Assembly (NCBI GenBank): GCA_010094025.1
Contig: ML991795.1
Location: forward strand, 284,564 to 348,563
From: Viridothelium virens
Taxonomy: Eukaryota > Ascomycota > Dothideomycetes > Trypetheliales > Trypetheliaceae
DNA length: 64,000 nucleotides
Direction: 5' to 3'
Numbering within the stretch: position 1 is the first letter of the stretch; the number at the start of each line of letters is the position of its first letter. Position numbers and translations under genes: made by a program. The notes under the pieces were generated by a model. The model did no database searches, was not told the DNA's origin, and saw only the letters and a program-made list of their open reading frames with translations. Shown here piece after piece: positions 1-9,775 of this stretch.

Positions 1-2
1 AA

Positions 3-944
3 ACCCTGCAAGCCCTCGACGCCAAAGCCCAAGCCCGCGGCGGCGTCGAATCCTCCCTCGCTGCAGAAGACTATCTACAACAGCAGGAAGAGGCCCGGCG
101 CAAATTCCAGCGCATCTCCAGCCGCATCTCCCAGAAAGTCGCCCGACTGCACTCCGCGCTCGAGCCGAACCGCGACGAAACCAACGACTGGTACTACGAA
201 GCCGTCCGCCTCTGCTCCTGCGTCTACACCCACGCCCTCACGCAGCACCAGCCCTTCTCGCTCGCCGCCACCGCCCTCGGCACCACCGCTGCCATCGAAA
301 ACGGCCGCCCCGTCGACGTCACCTACCCGCGCGCCCTCATGCTCGCCCTCATCAAGTCCGGCATCGACGACTGCTGGGCCGATATGGCGGGTGTCCTCTT
401 CTGGATCACCCTCGTCGGCTCTGCTTCGGGTCGACGCCAGCGCCCTGCCACTGCGACCCCGACGCCCGGCGCGGAATTCGTCGACCCTTTCTCTGACCCT
501 AGCCTCACTGATCTCTGGGCGTTTGAGCATCCGGCGGGCGCGGCGGGCTCGGCGTCGGCGCCCGCGTCCATTGCCGATCCGTTTGCTTCGGTGGAGTTGG
601 CGGAGTCGTCGATGGGGTTGGCGCGCTTGTCCCCGCCGACGCCGACGCCGGGGCCGAGTGGTGCGGGAGGTGGTGGAGGAGGAGGAATGGTGGCGAGGGG
701 AGAGACGGTCTCGCGGGGGACGTCTAGCGCGCTGTCGCCGTTGTCGAGGAGGAGTCCGCTGAGGGAGGAGGAGGTGAGGCGGAGGGCGGAGGCGAGGAAG
801 TGGTTGGTTGCGCTGGCGATTCGCTGCTCGGTGCTGCTGGGGTTCAGTCATGGTGTGCCGCTCATGGGTAGCCTTCGAAGGCTGATCATGGTGCAGGGGC
901 TGCTAGGGTGGGGCGGGCGGAGGATGAGTGCGAGCCCGTGGTAA
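3..944 (+). CDS. C-terminal part of a probable fungal-specific transcription factor; 5' end outside the window
   Basis: The frame is open from the window edge to TAA at 942-944, so this is the 3' part of a gene; about 313 codons are visible. Two hydrophobic helical segments stand out: one near codons 125-140 (DCWADMAGVLFWITLVG) and one near the C terminus (KWLVALAIRCSVLLGFSHG, then a GSLRRLIMVQ segment). That pattern resembles the C-terminal half of the fungal-specific transcription-factor domain found downstream of Zn2Cys6 clusters. Between them lies a disordered Pro/Ser/Gly-rich linker with a poly-Gly run. Codon use is strongly GC3-rich. The zinc cluster itself would lie upstream and is not visible, so the assignment rests on the C-terminal pattern only. 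The sequence TGGTAAGG at the stop could also be a splice donor, which would place the true end further downstream. Confidence 0.55.
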   Translation, partial: TLQALDAKAQARGGVESSLAAEDYLQQQEEARRKFQRISSRISQKVARLHSALEPNRDETNDWYYEAVRLCSCVYTHALTQHQPFSLAATALGTTAAIENGRPVDVTYPRALMLALIKSGIDDCWADMAGVLFWITLVGSASGRRQRPATATPTPGAEFVDPFSDPSLTDLWAFEHPAGAAGSASAPASIADPFASVELAESSMGLARLSPPTPTPGPSGAGGGGGGGMVARGETVSRGTSSALSPLSRRSPLREEEVRRRAEARKWLVALAIRCSVLLGFSHGVPLMGSLRRLIMVQGLLGWGGRRMSASPW

Positions 945-2709
945 GGGAGTCAGGAGGTGAGCGGCTGGTTGGATGGACTGAGTGGATGAATTCCTTCAAG
1001 GTACAATTTCCACGTCTACGGAGGAGCTCGCGTATGTGACTCAACGTGGATCTTGTGAGTCTACATCAAACTCGACGGATGGGGGAGCGGTATATCAGGG
1101 CGATGGAGCATCTTTGGAAGGAGATTGGCTCCTTCGGAAATATCTGGTCTGCATCTAGCCTGGAGCTGAGGACCTCTTGCATATCCTTCTACTTTCTTTG
1201 TCAATGTTTTCTTTTTCCACGATACCAATCTGTTGTTGTTTCATATGAACGATGTTTCTTTTTTCGGTTGGATTCGGCGAGCTGTGCTCTCTATGGTTCC
1301 ACGGCTGGCATTCTGGACTCTCATCCCCAATCTCTGCACATGATCGTCCAGAATCTCTCGACGTATCGTGCAACATGCTATGGGTTTCCCAATTTCCGTT
1401 TCTCCTAGTGAGCGCGTGGCGAGAGATGATCACTACTGCAATCAGGCATTCCTATTTCGCACGAATATCACGCTGCATGATTAATCAAGCATCTCTACTG
1501 GCATTTTGATAATTTTATGAATCTCCTTATTTTCCTAATTCCCGCAGTTCCCTTGTACGTGCATTCACCGCCTTCGTGCCCGGCAGCATCACAAGCTCTA
1601 TATCTAGTCTAGAAGCATCATAGCCCTAGCATCAAAAGTATATGACACTCATGACATTAGGCATCAACACAACATTTGCACAGCACTCATGGATAGATGC
1701 TCAAATCGAGCAGTGACTCCGTCAGGGCATGGTGCGCACGCATCGCACGATAATCCCTCCCCTATCAGGACAATCCTCCCACCCCCTCGGAAGATCCGCC
1801 CCACGTTGTCGGGAAAGCCAAGCATATTCGCCCTGCAGATCTCGTCGCCTAGTCATCCCTCCCCCTTCTAAGTATACACTGCTACCAGGGAAACATCACC
1901 GCCTCGGATACCAGGAAATCGCAGGATATCTCGGTAGCCACGCAGCATCGGATCCCCCGAACCTACGGTCTGCATCCACGGAGCTGTGACCTCACTTCGT
2001 ACCTTTGCACTAGCCATGACCCGGAGCCGTTCGCATGCACGCATATTAGATACCTATGTACATGCACATGTGCGCGCATAGCTAGTGGCATCAAAAACCG
2101 TCCTCACTCCCTCCTACACCGCCTTCGTCTTGTCTGGGTGGAGGTGGGGGTGGCGGAGCGAGGCGGGCGTCGGGCGATGAGGCACGAGGCTGGCGCAAGC
2201 AAGCAAGCAAGCAATCACGGCAAGCCACAGGGTTGTGGCTGCGCTGAGCCGCTGCACCGAAGGTTTCTGGGCGTTTTCCTGATACGGGAAATGCGCAATC
2301 TGCAGGCGTCTTTCTAGGGTGAAGGATTCTTGCTTGATTAGGAAAATGGGGATGGAAGAACGACTATAGGGAGGGAGGAAGGAGTGGTGATACCTAGGGT
2401 GACGGGATGATAGGGGGAGAGGTGAAGGAGGGAATGAGAGCTGAGGGTAGGCAATTGGTTGGGTTGCCTTGGTATTATGTATGTAGAATAGAATGGTTTG
2501 AACGGTCTTGGAGTTGAAAGTGCTTTGGTAGTGTTGTCATGGTCCGGTCGATACTGGGATCAAGAAGGGAACTGTTGAATGACCCAACCGCATGCACAAA
2601 GCTTCTGGCTCAAAATCGAAAAATTCCATGGTAAAGATTATGGGCGCTTTGATTACAGTCCGTCACTATTTTCCGTGTCAAGTTACATGTTGTTGAGCTC
2701 AATCACCTA
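945..2709. other. Intergenic stretch without a supportable gene; GCAA microsatellite
   Basis: Only short open frames occur here (the longest is about 120 codons at 1046-1408) and none has recognisable protein character. A perfect short tandem run of the unit GCAA lies near 2194-2215, within a GC-rich, GGTGG-rich patch at about 2140-2220. The rest is AT-richer than the flanking genes. I see no RNA gene. Confidence 0.6.
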
Positions 2710-3768
2710 TTATGTCGCTCTAGAGAAGGAGTCCACTGACAAAGTCCTTTCTGCGGCCATCGGATTCAGAAACTCACTCTCAGAGATTCTCTGCGATAGT
2801 TCCTGAATCCATGTCCTCTCAGATGTGGATTTCTCTGCTCCTCTCCCTAAGAACCACAGAATTTTCGATTTGAAATTAGCAAGCCTCCACGCGGTACTGC
2901 GGAGACGTGATACAAATCCTGGCGAGTTGATAGACTGAATTGGCTTCCCAAGGTGAGTAAATGCTTCTTCCACCTTGCCCAAGTCACGTCATAGGAAATC
3001 GTCCTCAATTTTGAGCCATGGAGAAAATAGAGTCTGACAGCTGAGCGGATAATAGAAAGTCCCGTAATCATGTACAATTCGCCTTTTCGGGTCCGGCCTT
3101 CGGAATCTAGGGCATGGAAGACTTTCATAAATTTGTCTCTGAAGACCGCACATTAGCCTGCGCAAGAGATGAAGCTCAATTTCGACTGGTTGGAGAATTG
3201 ACCCGACGCGATGCTGATGCCAGATTTGTGCGACCGCCCGTTCAACAGCCAACTTCCGATGAATCTCCATAGTTGCCGCAGTATGGAATGAAAAGATTGT
3301 TGAATACATTTTCTTTCAATCGATCCATATCTGAGTCTCAGGACCGTAGCTTATGATGGCGTCCTCTAGCCCAAAGTTGTTCACCAGGTAAAGTTTTTGG
3401 TCCAGTCGGATGGAAACAGCTTTGTGCGTATTCTCAGGATCCCATAAGCATGAATTCGGGCAGCACAAGTCAGCGAATTGGATATCGCAATAGTTGTGCG
3501 TCCTCCATTGAAAGCAGGCTTTGCTATCTGTATCTGAGGGCAGATCCAATACAGCGCGTTCGTATGGAAAGTATGATCGACCCCCCTACTGGTGCTGGTC
3601 GTTCTGGCAGCAAATGTACAAGCAAGTGCGTGGCAGCCACTCATGCTTGAAGACAGCTTCTGTGATGCTTCTGAGTGAATGATTGACCCTCCGGAGATTG
3701 TTCCATGCCCAGAAAGGATCCAATAATGAGACAATCTCAAGCCAGATCTCGACTGGTAGGTTCGCCAT
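2710..3768 (-). pseudogene. F-box protein pseudogene with three in-frame stop codons
   Basis: From ATG at 3768-3766 one minus-strand frame runs about 350 codons to TAA at 2710, interrupted only by in-frame stops: TAG at 3586-3588, TGA at 3316-3318 and TGA at 2989-2991. No frameshift is needed. The first 45 residues are a clear F-box (LPVEIWLEIVSLLDPFWAWN, then LRRVNHSLRSITEAVFKHEW), the domain that binds Skp1 in SCF ubiquitin ligases. The remainder has the mixed character of fungal F-box C termini, and I cannot name its substrate-binding type. The first stop follows CAC-CAG and fits CAG to TAG; the other two fit CGA to TGA. No GT...AG pair of plausible intron length removes the stops. Confidence 0.75.
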
Positions 3769-4398
3769 GCTTGTCTTGACGCACCGGAGGTCAGAGAATA
3801 GGAGGGATTTTTTCTAGGATCTGAGCGCGTGGCTCCGCGTCTCGACAGCAAGACGGCTGAGCTTCTCGAGTGATAGTAAGGGTGCCGTTCAACGGGCTTT
3901 TGCTCATTGGCATTTACCTTGGTGCAGAGAAGCGACTCTTGATTAAAATATGCCAGCTTCTGCGCGTGACAAGTGAAGAATTTAAAGCACTCACCTGCAA
4001 TTATGTGGGTATACGTAGGTACGTTACGAGCACTTCGCAGGTATCCGTGATCCGTGGTGTCCTGTGATACTCTATGGGGACACAGGTATTTGTAGGTACG
4101 CTACCTAAGGTAAGGTACTCACTGTGCCGATCACATGCTGCTCCACCCATTGTGTCCCTCCTACACCTGAACCTTTCGACCCAACTTCATCCACTCAACC
4201 TCCAGAGCTTCTTCTCGCTGCTAGTTCTACACTCACGTCAAATTGATTGCGACTGTGTTGTACATCTTTCCGCTCTTCCAAGCCCATCCAGCAGGCCTCC
4301 CCAAAGCTTTGACACCAACGTGCTCCATCAACGAAACGGACCAAACTGGTGTGGACCTATACTGTTGAGGGCGAAGTCGCCCCTATGCGACGTCTTGA
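3769..4398. other. Spacer between the F-box pseudogene and the VPS9/ankyrin gene
   Basis: This divergent spacer should hold the promoter and 5' leader of the gene starting at 4399. The part at 4130-4390 is rich in pyrimidine tracts, as is common just upstream of fungal starts. Near 4010-4110 a short motif related to GGTACGTTAC/GGTACGCTACC recurs. No gene is supportable here. Confidence 0.5.
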
Positions 4399-7300
4399 AT
4401 GCAACCGCTAAATCCCTTTCTACGCTCTTTCTTCAAAAGTGTGCTTCCATCTCAGTGTCTACCATCTCAACACCACGTTTGTCTCCCTTCCCTCCATTTT
4501 AGAAGTTTTAGTAACATGGAGTTAGGTCCTCCTCGCTCCTACTACCGAGGTTCTTCTCTACGGTCGAGATCGCGAGACACAGGCGCACTATTCCGACCTC
4601 TGCAATTCCGAAGAATTCCTAGCCAGCCATGTCTTACGTGTCCCGGGTGGACTCGCGCCCACGACCACCGTGCGAGAAAATGGGCAACAACGGGAGAACA
4701 AGAACAAGGCAAAGCAGTATTCAACGGTAAATGGGAGGACGGTAGTTGTCAAAGACACTTTCGTATACAGCAACAAAGGTACAGCCTTTCAACAATGTAT
4801 GCCGCAGTGGTGCTGAATCGATGTAGGCTTCAGAAATCTGAACCAGGCGCAGTTACTATACGATATAGTTTTTTGGCCTGATGTGCCGGATGCACAGCAA
4901 TGGGTGGTTTATTATATCACAAGACCTCTCGTCGGAGTATTCGAATCTACGGCGATAACAGCTGCGACGTTGGCATCTCCGAGAGCTCTACCAATAGATG
5001 ACGGTACAACAAGTACCGAGCCGACTTCAGACACTGAATCTCCTCGGAAAAAGGACATCAAGTCGTTTGCGGATCTGCTCAATAACTTTCCAATGATTGC
5101 GCGCCAAATGCAACCTGGCTTAGAACGCCTGTTCAAAGAATTTGGTGCCGAATTTGAAAAACCGCTACCACCGATACCATCCAAGCCGGCTTCAATCAGG
5201 TCGCGAACTTCAATCGGATCCACACAGGACGGGACATCGTTGACGAAGACCCTCTCAAACAGTAGCACGTTACGACCGCCGTCGTCAATAGTTCTCGATG
5301 ACGAAGAGGATGCATTGAGGCGGGCATTGGAGACAGCAGTCACTGCGGCTATTGACCTTTTTCAAATGGTTGACAAGCAGCAATTATCTCTACTCGGAGC
5401 TACGACCGATTTGACCGGACCCCTTGTCGAACGTATGATTGAGCGATACGTTACCGAACAGGTACATGACACGATACTGTTTCCTCGAATATGCAGTGTG
5501 CGGAAAGAGAAGGATACTGAGCTGGATTCCAAAATACGGCAGGCAATGGATATCGATATTTCACAAGTCGGTATACCAATTGAAGGTGGGCAACAAGGGA
5601 AGCAAGCGCTTGCTCTTCGATTGCGGAAGGCTGGTGACGTATTTAGGAAGATGGGAGTCGCTGGAAGCCCGCAGGAGATGATGGATATCTTGCTAAGCAC
5701 GCAAAAAGCAGTCACAGTACCAGAAACAACCCCAAATCATGGCAACCACGGACCCCTGGAAACACACTCTCCAAGGACAGAAAAACCGGCAGCTAACCTG
5801 ACCGTCAACGCGGATACACTTGTATCAATGTTGCTCATTGTCGTTATTCGCTCGTCGGTGCGCAGACTGCAAGCTAGGCTCTCTTACATGCGTCATTTTA
5901 TTTTCATTGATGACATTGAGAGTGGAGAAATGGGTTACGCCCTCAGCACCTTTGAGGCCGTAATCTCATATCTGGCAAAGAATTCTGCTGGTCTCAGGAA
6001 AGCGAGCAAGCAGAACAAGAGACTCTGGCAAGCAACGAAGTCTGGGGATGTTAAGACTCTGAAATCCATCTTTCAACCTTCTATGGCACTTGACAATGAC
6101 AGCGCAATTATAGAAGATCCTGGCGGCATCGAGGGCTTGGGTGCTTCTGCTTACAAAGCACAGGAGTCGACTGTCAACGGACTCAATGATGGAGTGGATG
6201 GAACCTATCATCAATACAATAGGCCAGAGGTACCTCTCACCAACGGTGAATCATCTCAACAAGCGTCGTTGTCACATATTTTTCCGTTTCAGCGACCGCC
6301 CACCCCTCCCCCAGATGAGGACAAGCCAAAAGCAAAGAAACGCGTATCAATGGCTTCGCGACATGCATCAATTTCTTCCGCTTATTCGTCAGGGGCCTAC
6401 TCCTCGAGGTCCCGAAGCCTTATCAGCGACTTTCCAGAGATGGAGTTAGAAGGGGACATTTCCGTTGAGACACTATCCAAAACCCAGGGTCCACAAAATA
6501 GCGAATCTGTCCTCATGATGGCTACAGAGTCTGGTCAGGTTGAGAGCCTGCGCTTCCTTCTAAGTCTATCGGAGATTTATACTTCCGACTTTGTGCTTGA
6601 AGATACTGACAGTGAAGGTACAACACTTCTCAGTGCTGCAGTTCAGTACGGCAATCAGAAAAGTATCGAGGTTATACTTGATTTTATTCTCAACAACGCC
6701 CCAAACGATGACGCTGTGGTATCCTATTTCGGACGGCAAGATAGCAAAGGCCGATGCGTCGCACACTACTTATTCAATCGACCACAACTAATATCAAAGA
6801 TCGGTTCAATGCTACCATGGAGACTGAAAGACAAAAATGGTCAAACACCGCTTTTTGCCATGTCCAGGTCTTATGACCACGAAAATTATAGTTGGATGGT
6901 CTACAATGCTTTGGAAGCAACAAAGAAGAATCAAGGTGATGATCCGGTCCTTCATCTCGATGACCACATTGATGGAAAGGGAAATACCTTGCTGCATACA
7001 ATCAACGACCCTCAAGTGACTTCTACCGTACTCAAGACGTGCGATTCGGATGTCAACGCTGCGAACGATAAACGGTTCACACCATTGATGGTTGCAAGCA
7101 AGTACGGACGTGTCGACCAAGTGCGCGCCCTCTTCGCCGATCCTAGAGTTGACTTCTTTGCCAAAGATCTTCGTGGTCTTACGGCAGTTGAACTTGCAAA
7201 AGATGACGACGTCCGTAATCGTATTGACGATCTCGCCCTCCTCTCATCCTCGCCTGGAGCAGACGGACGTACCACTACTATCGTGCGCTCTTTCTTCGTT

Positions 7301-8458
7301 GAGGACGCCACAATGCGTCTTGTCCTCAAATCTGGCGCACCCTCCGAAAACGACACAATTACAGTCACAACCTGTCGACGTTCGGTTTCTGACTTTCAAT
7401 CTCTCGCACAATGCCTTGCACTTGAACATCCCGCATCTTGGCTTCCGAACATCGCTAACCTCCCTTCACCCTTCCTCATCCCCTCGAAACCAGCTCGGGC
7501 ACTCCTGCGCGACATCCAATTTCGTCTCGATGCTTTTCTCAAAATACTTCTCACCCATCCCACATTCGCCACGCACGAGCTTGTCTGGGAATTCTTCCTC
7601 GTCCCCGACATCGACATGACCATGATCGCCGAACGCAGCAACCGCAAAGCCGAGACACGCGCCGAAAACGTCAAAGACGAATACGACGCCATCGCCATGC
7701 CGGACGTCCGCGACGTCGAGCTCTTCGTCGCCCACGCCCGCGACCAAGTCCGCGGCATCCACCACGCCACCCGCTCCCTCCTCCGCCGCACCACCGCGCT
7801 GCGCACCGGCCTCGCCGACCTCGCCTCCGCGCACACTCTCGCCTCCTCCGCCCTCGCCACCATTACCACCTCCGACTTCCTGCCCGCATCCCACCTCAAA
7901 GCGTTCGAGCGCCTCTCGCACACCCTGACGCAAACCGACTACTCGCCCCCAACGCACCTCTTCTACTCGCTCGCCGCGCACACCGCCACCACCGCCGCGC
8001 TCCTCGACGCGCTCGCCCGCCCGTCCGCGCTCATCGGCCAGATGCAGACGGCGGCGCGCGCGATCGAGAAGCAGCGCGGGAGTCTCTCGCGCTCGGCTCG
8101 GTTTCCCTTCGCGCCGAAGTCCGGGATCCCGCTGTTTGAGGAGACGAGGCGCGCGTTGGTGGAGGAGAGCGAGCGGAAGGAGAGGGAGAAGCGTGAGGAG
8201 CTGAAGGCGTTGGGGTCGGAGTTGAGGTATATGCAGAGTACGGTTGCCAGCGAGCTGAGTGGGTGGCAGGGAGAGAGAGAAAAGGTGGTTAGGGGGTTGT
8301 TGAGGGAGTTTGTGGGGAGGGTCGTGGTGGTGGAGAGGGATCGGTTGGAGGGGATGAGGAGGGCGGTTAGGGGGTTGGGGCTGGGGTTGGGGTCGAAGGT
8401 AAGGGAGAGGAGAGGTCCAGAAGGGGTGGCGGTGGGGAAGGGGAAGATGAGGGTGTGA
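4399..8458 (+). CDS. VRL1: VARP-like VPS9-domain, ankyrin-repeat and PX protein (Vrl1 type), three exons
   Basis: Proposed exons are 4399-4476, 4526-4778 and 4827-8458 (introns of 49 and 48 nt), giving 1320 aa. Joining them yields a continuous N terminus starting MQPLNPFLRSFF and removes two stops. Residues about 270-500 form a VPS9 domain, the Rab5-family exchange factor, with a predicted helical region ending at ISYLAKNSAGL. Ankyrin repeats follow at about 510-540 and 665-895. A degenerate PX-like domain spans about 930-1055, and a Glu/Arg-rich coiled-coil, BAR-like tail ends the protein. This order matches yeast Vrl1, which partners the PX-BAR protein Vin1 in the endosomal VINE coat. Codon use turns strikingly GC3-rich after about 7500, producing a long shadow frame on the other strand. 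The gene looks intact. Confidence 0.85.
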
Positions 8459-8901
8459 TGGGGATAATGGTGTGACTTTGTAGTTACTTGTCGGTAGGGG
8501 AGGCAATGTGTTTTGAGCGAGGAGTTTGGAGAATGTAGATTTCGATCTGCCGTGCGAGATGGTTGGAGAAGCATTTAGGGATCGTGACACTACGCAGGCT
8601 ACTGGATGTAGTCAGCAGGGAAGTTAATATTACATCTACTTACAAGAGTCTGTCTGCTGTGGCTAAAAGTGCTAATCAATGTTAATGGAGGATGCGAAGC
8701 AGATGGAATGTACACGTTCAATGTAGTGCAGACCTATCTCGCATCTGGATAATGGGTCTAGCGCTCGTTTCACTCGATTTCTGCATCGTAGCTTGCCTGC
8801 TATTCTGTCTCCTCGGGCCTCGCAGAGCAGGGAAGTTGGGCTCCTGATACTGGAGAACTTCTGTAAGTCATCATCTTCTCATTCAGCATACATCGAGGAG
8901 C
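8459..8901. other. Spacer between two convergent genes; nothing recognised
   Basis: This is the tail-to-tail region between the Vrl1-like gene and the NLR gene. It is expected to hold both 3' UTRs. No open frame or repeat worth calling was seen. Confidence 0.5.
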
Positions 8902-8971
8902 TCATGCATCAGGAAGTTCCTTGATGGTATTCGTGGAACTTTGAAGCAGCTTGACTACCGCCTCGCCGGGG

Positions 8972-9775
8972 TTACCTGGCTGCCATTGCCAATGCCAGTG
9001 GCGTCTGGCCGTCTTCATTCATTGAATTGGCATCCACCTTACCCGTCTCTAGTAGTAGCTTGACTACTCCCTCTTCCCCCATCCTAGCTGCGCATGATAG
9101 TGGCGACCGGCCGTCCTTATCTTTTGAATCGACATCCACTTCACCTCTCTAGTAGTAGCTTGACTACTGCCTCCCACCCCATCTCAGCTGCCCATGATAG
9201 TGGCGACTGGCCGTCCTTGTTTTTTAAGTTGATATCCACTTCACCCGTCTCTAGTAGTAGCTTGATTACTGCCTCCTGCCCTATTGCAGCTGCGTATGAT
9301 AGTGGCGACTGGCCGTTCTTGTCTTTTGAGTCAACATCCACTTCACCCGTCTCTAGTAGTAGCTTGACTACTCCCTCCTCCCCCCATCATAGCTGCGTAT
9401 GATAGTGGCGATCGGCCGTTCTTATCTTTTGAGTCGANNNNNNNNNNNNNNNNNNNNNNNNNNNNNNNNNNNNNNNNNNNNNNNNNNNNNNNNNNNNNNN
9501 NNNNNNNNNNNNNNNNNNNNNNNNNNNNNNNNNNNNNTCCACTTCACCCGTCTCTAGTAGTAGCTTGACTACTACCTCCTGCCCATTCTCCGCTGCGTAT
9601 GATAGCGGCGACCGGCCATCCTTGTCTTTTGAATTGACATCCACTTCACCCGTCTCTAGTAGTAGCTTGACTACTGCCTCGTGCCCCATATAAGCTGCGT
9701 ATGATAGTGACGACCGGCCACGCTCATTTTTTGAGTCGACGTACCCCTCACCTGTTTCTAGTAGCAGCTTGACCA
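8972..9775 (-). repeat. 102-nt ankyrin tandem repeats, near-identical units
   Basis: Copies of the minus-strand unit, marked on the plus strand by CTAGTAGTAGCTTGACTAC, recur with anchor ends at 9060, 9160, 9262, 9364, then after the gap 9565, 9667 and 9769. Spacing is 102 nt (34 codons), except 100 between 9060 and 9160, where a CG pair is missing from the usual CACCCGTCTC. Units differ by only a few bases each. Confidence 0.9.
9438..9537. other. Assembly gap of 100 N inside the ankyrin array
   Basis: Exactly 100 N, the conventional size for a gap of unknown length. It lies within near-identical repeats, so the true number of 102-nt units is unknown. Confidence 0.95.

Noticed and set aside
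75-851. 258-codon minus-strand frame opposite the first gene
   Set aside because: Shadow of the GC3-rich plus-strand gene that is open to the window edge; Arg/Pro-rich without protein character.
3381-3851. 156-codon minus-strand frame overlapping the F-box pseudogene
   Set aside because: Different phase from the frame that contains the F-box; no recognisable content.
7466-8590. 374-codon open frame on the minus strand
   Set aside because: It is the complement of the GC3-rich end of the Vrl1-like gene; the composition (Pro/His/Leu runs, then Gly/Glu/Val) is that of a shadow frame.
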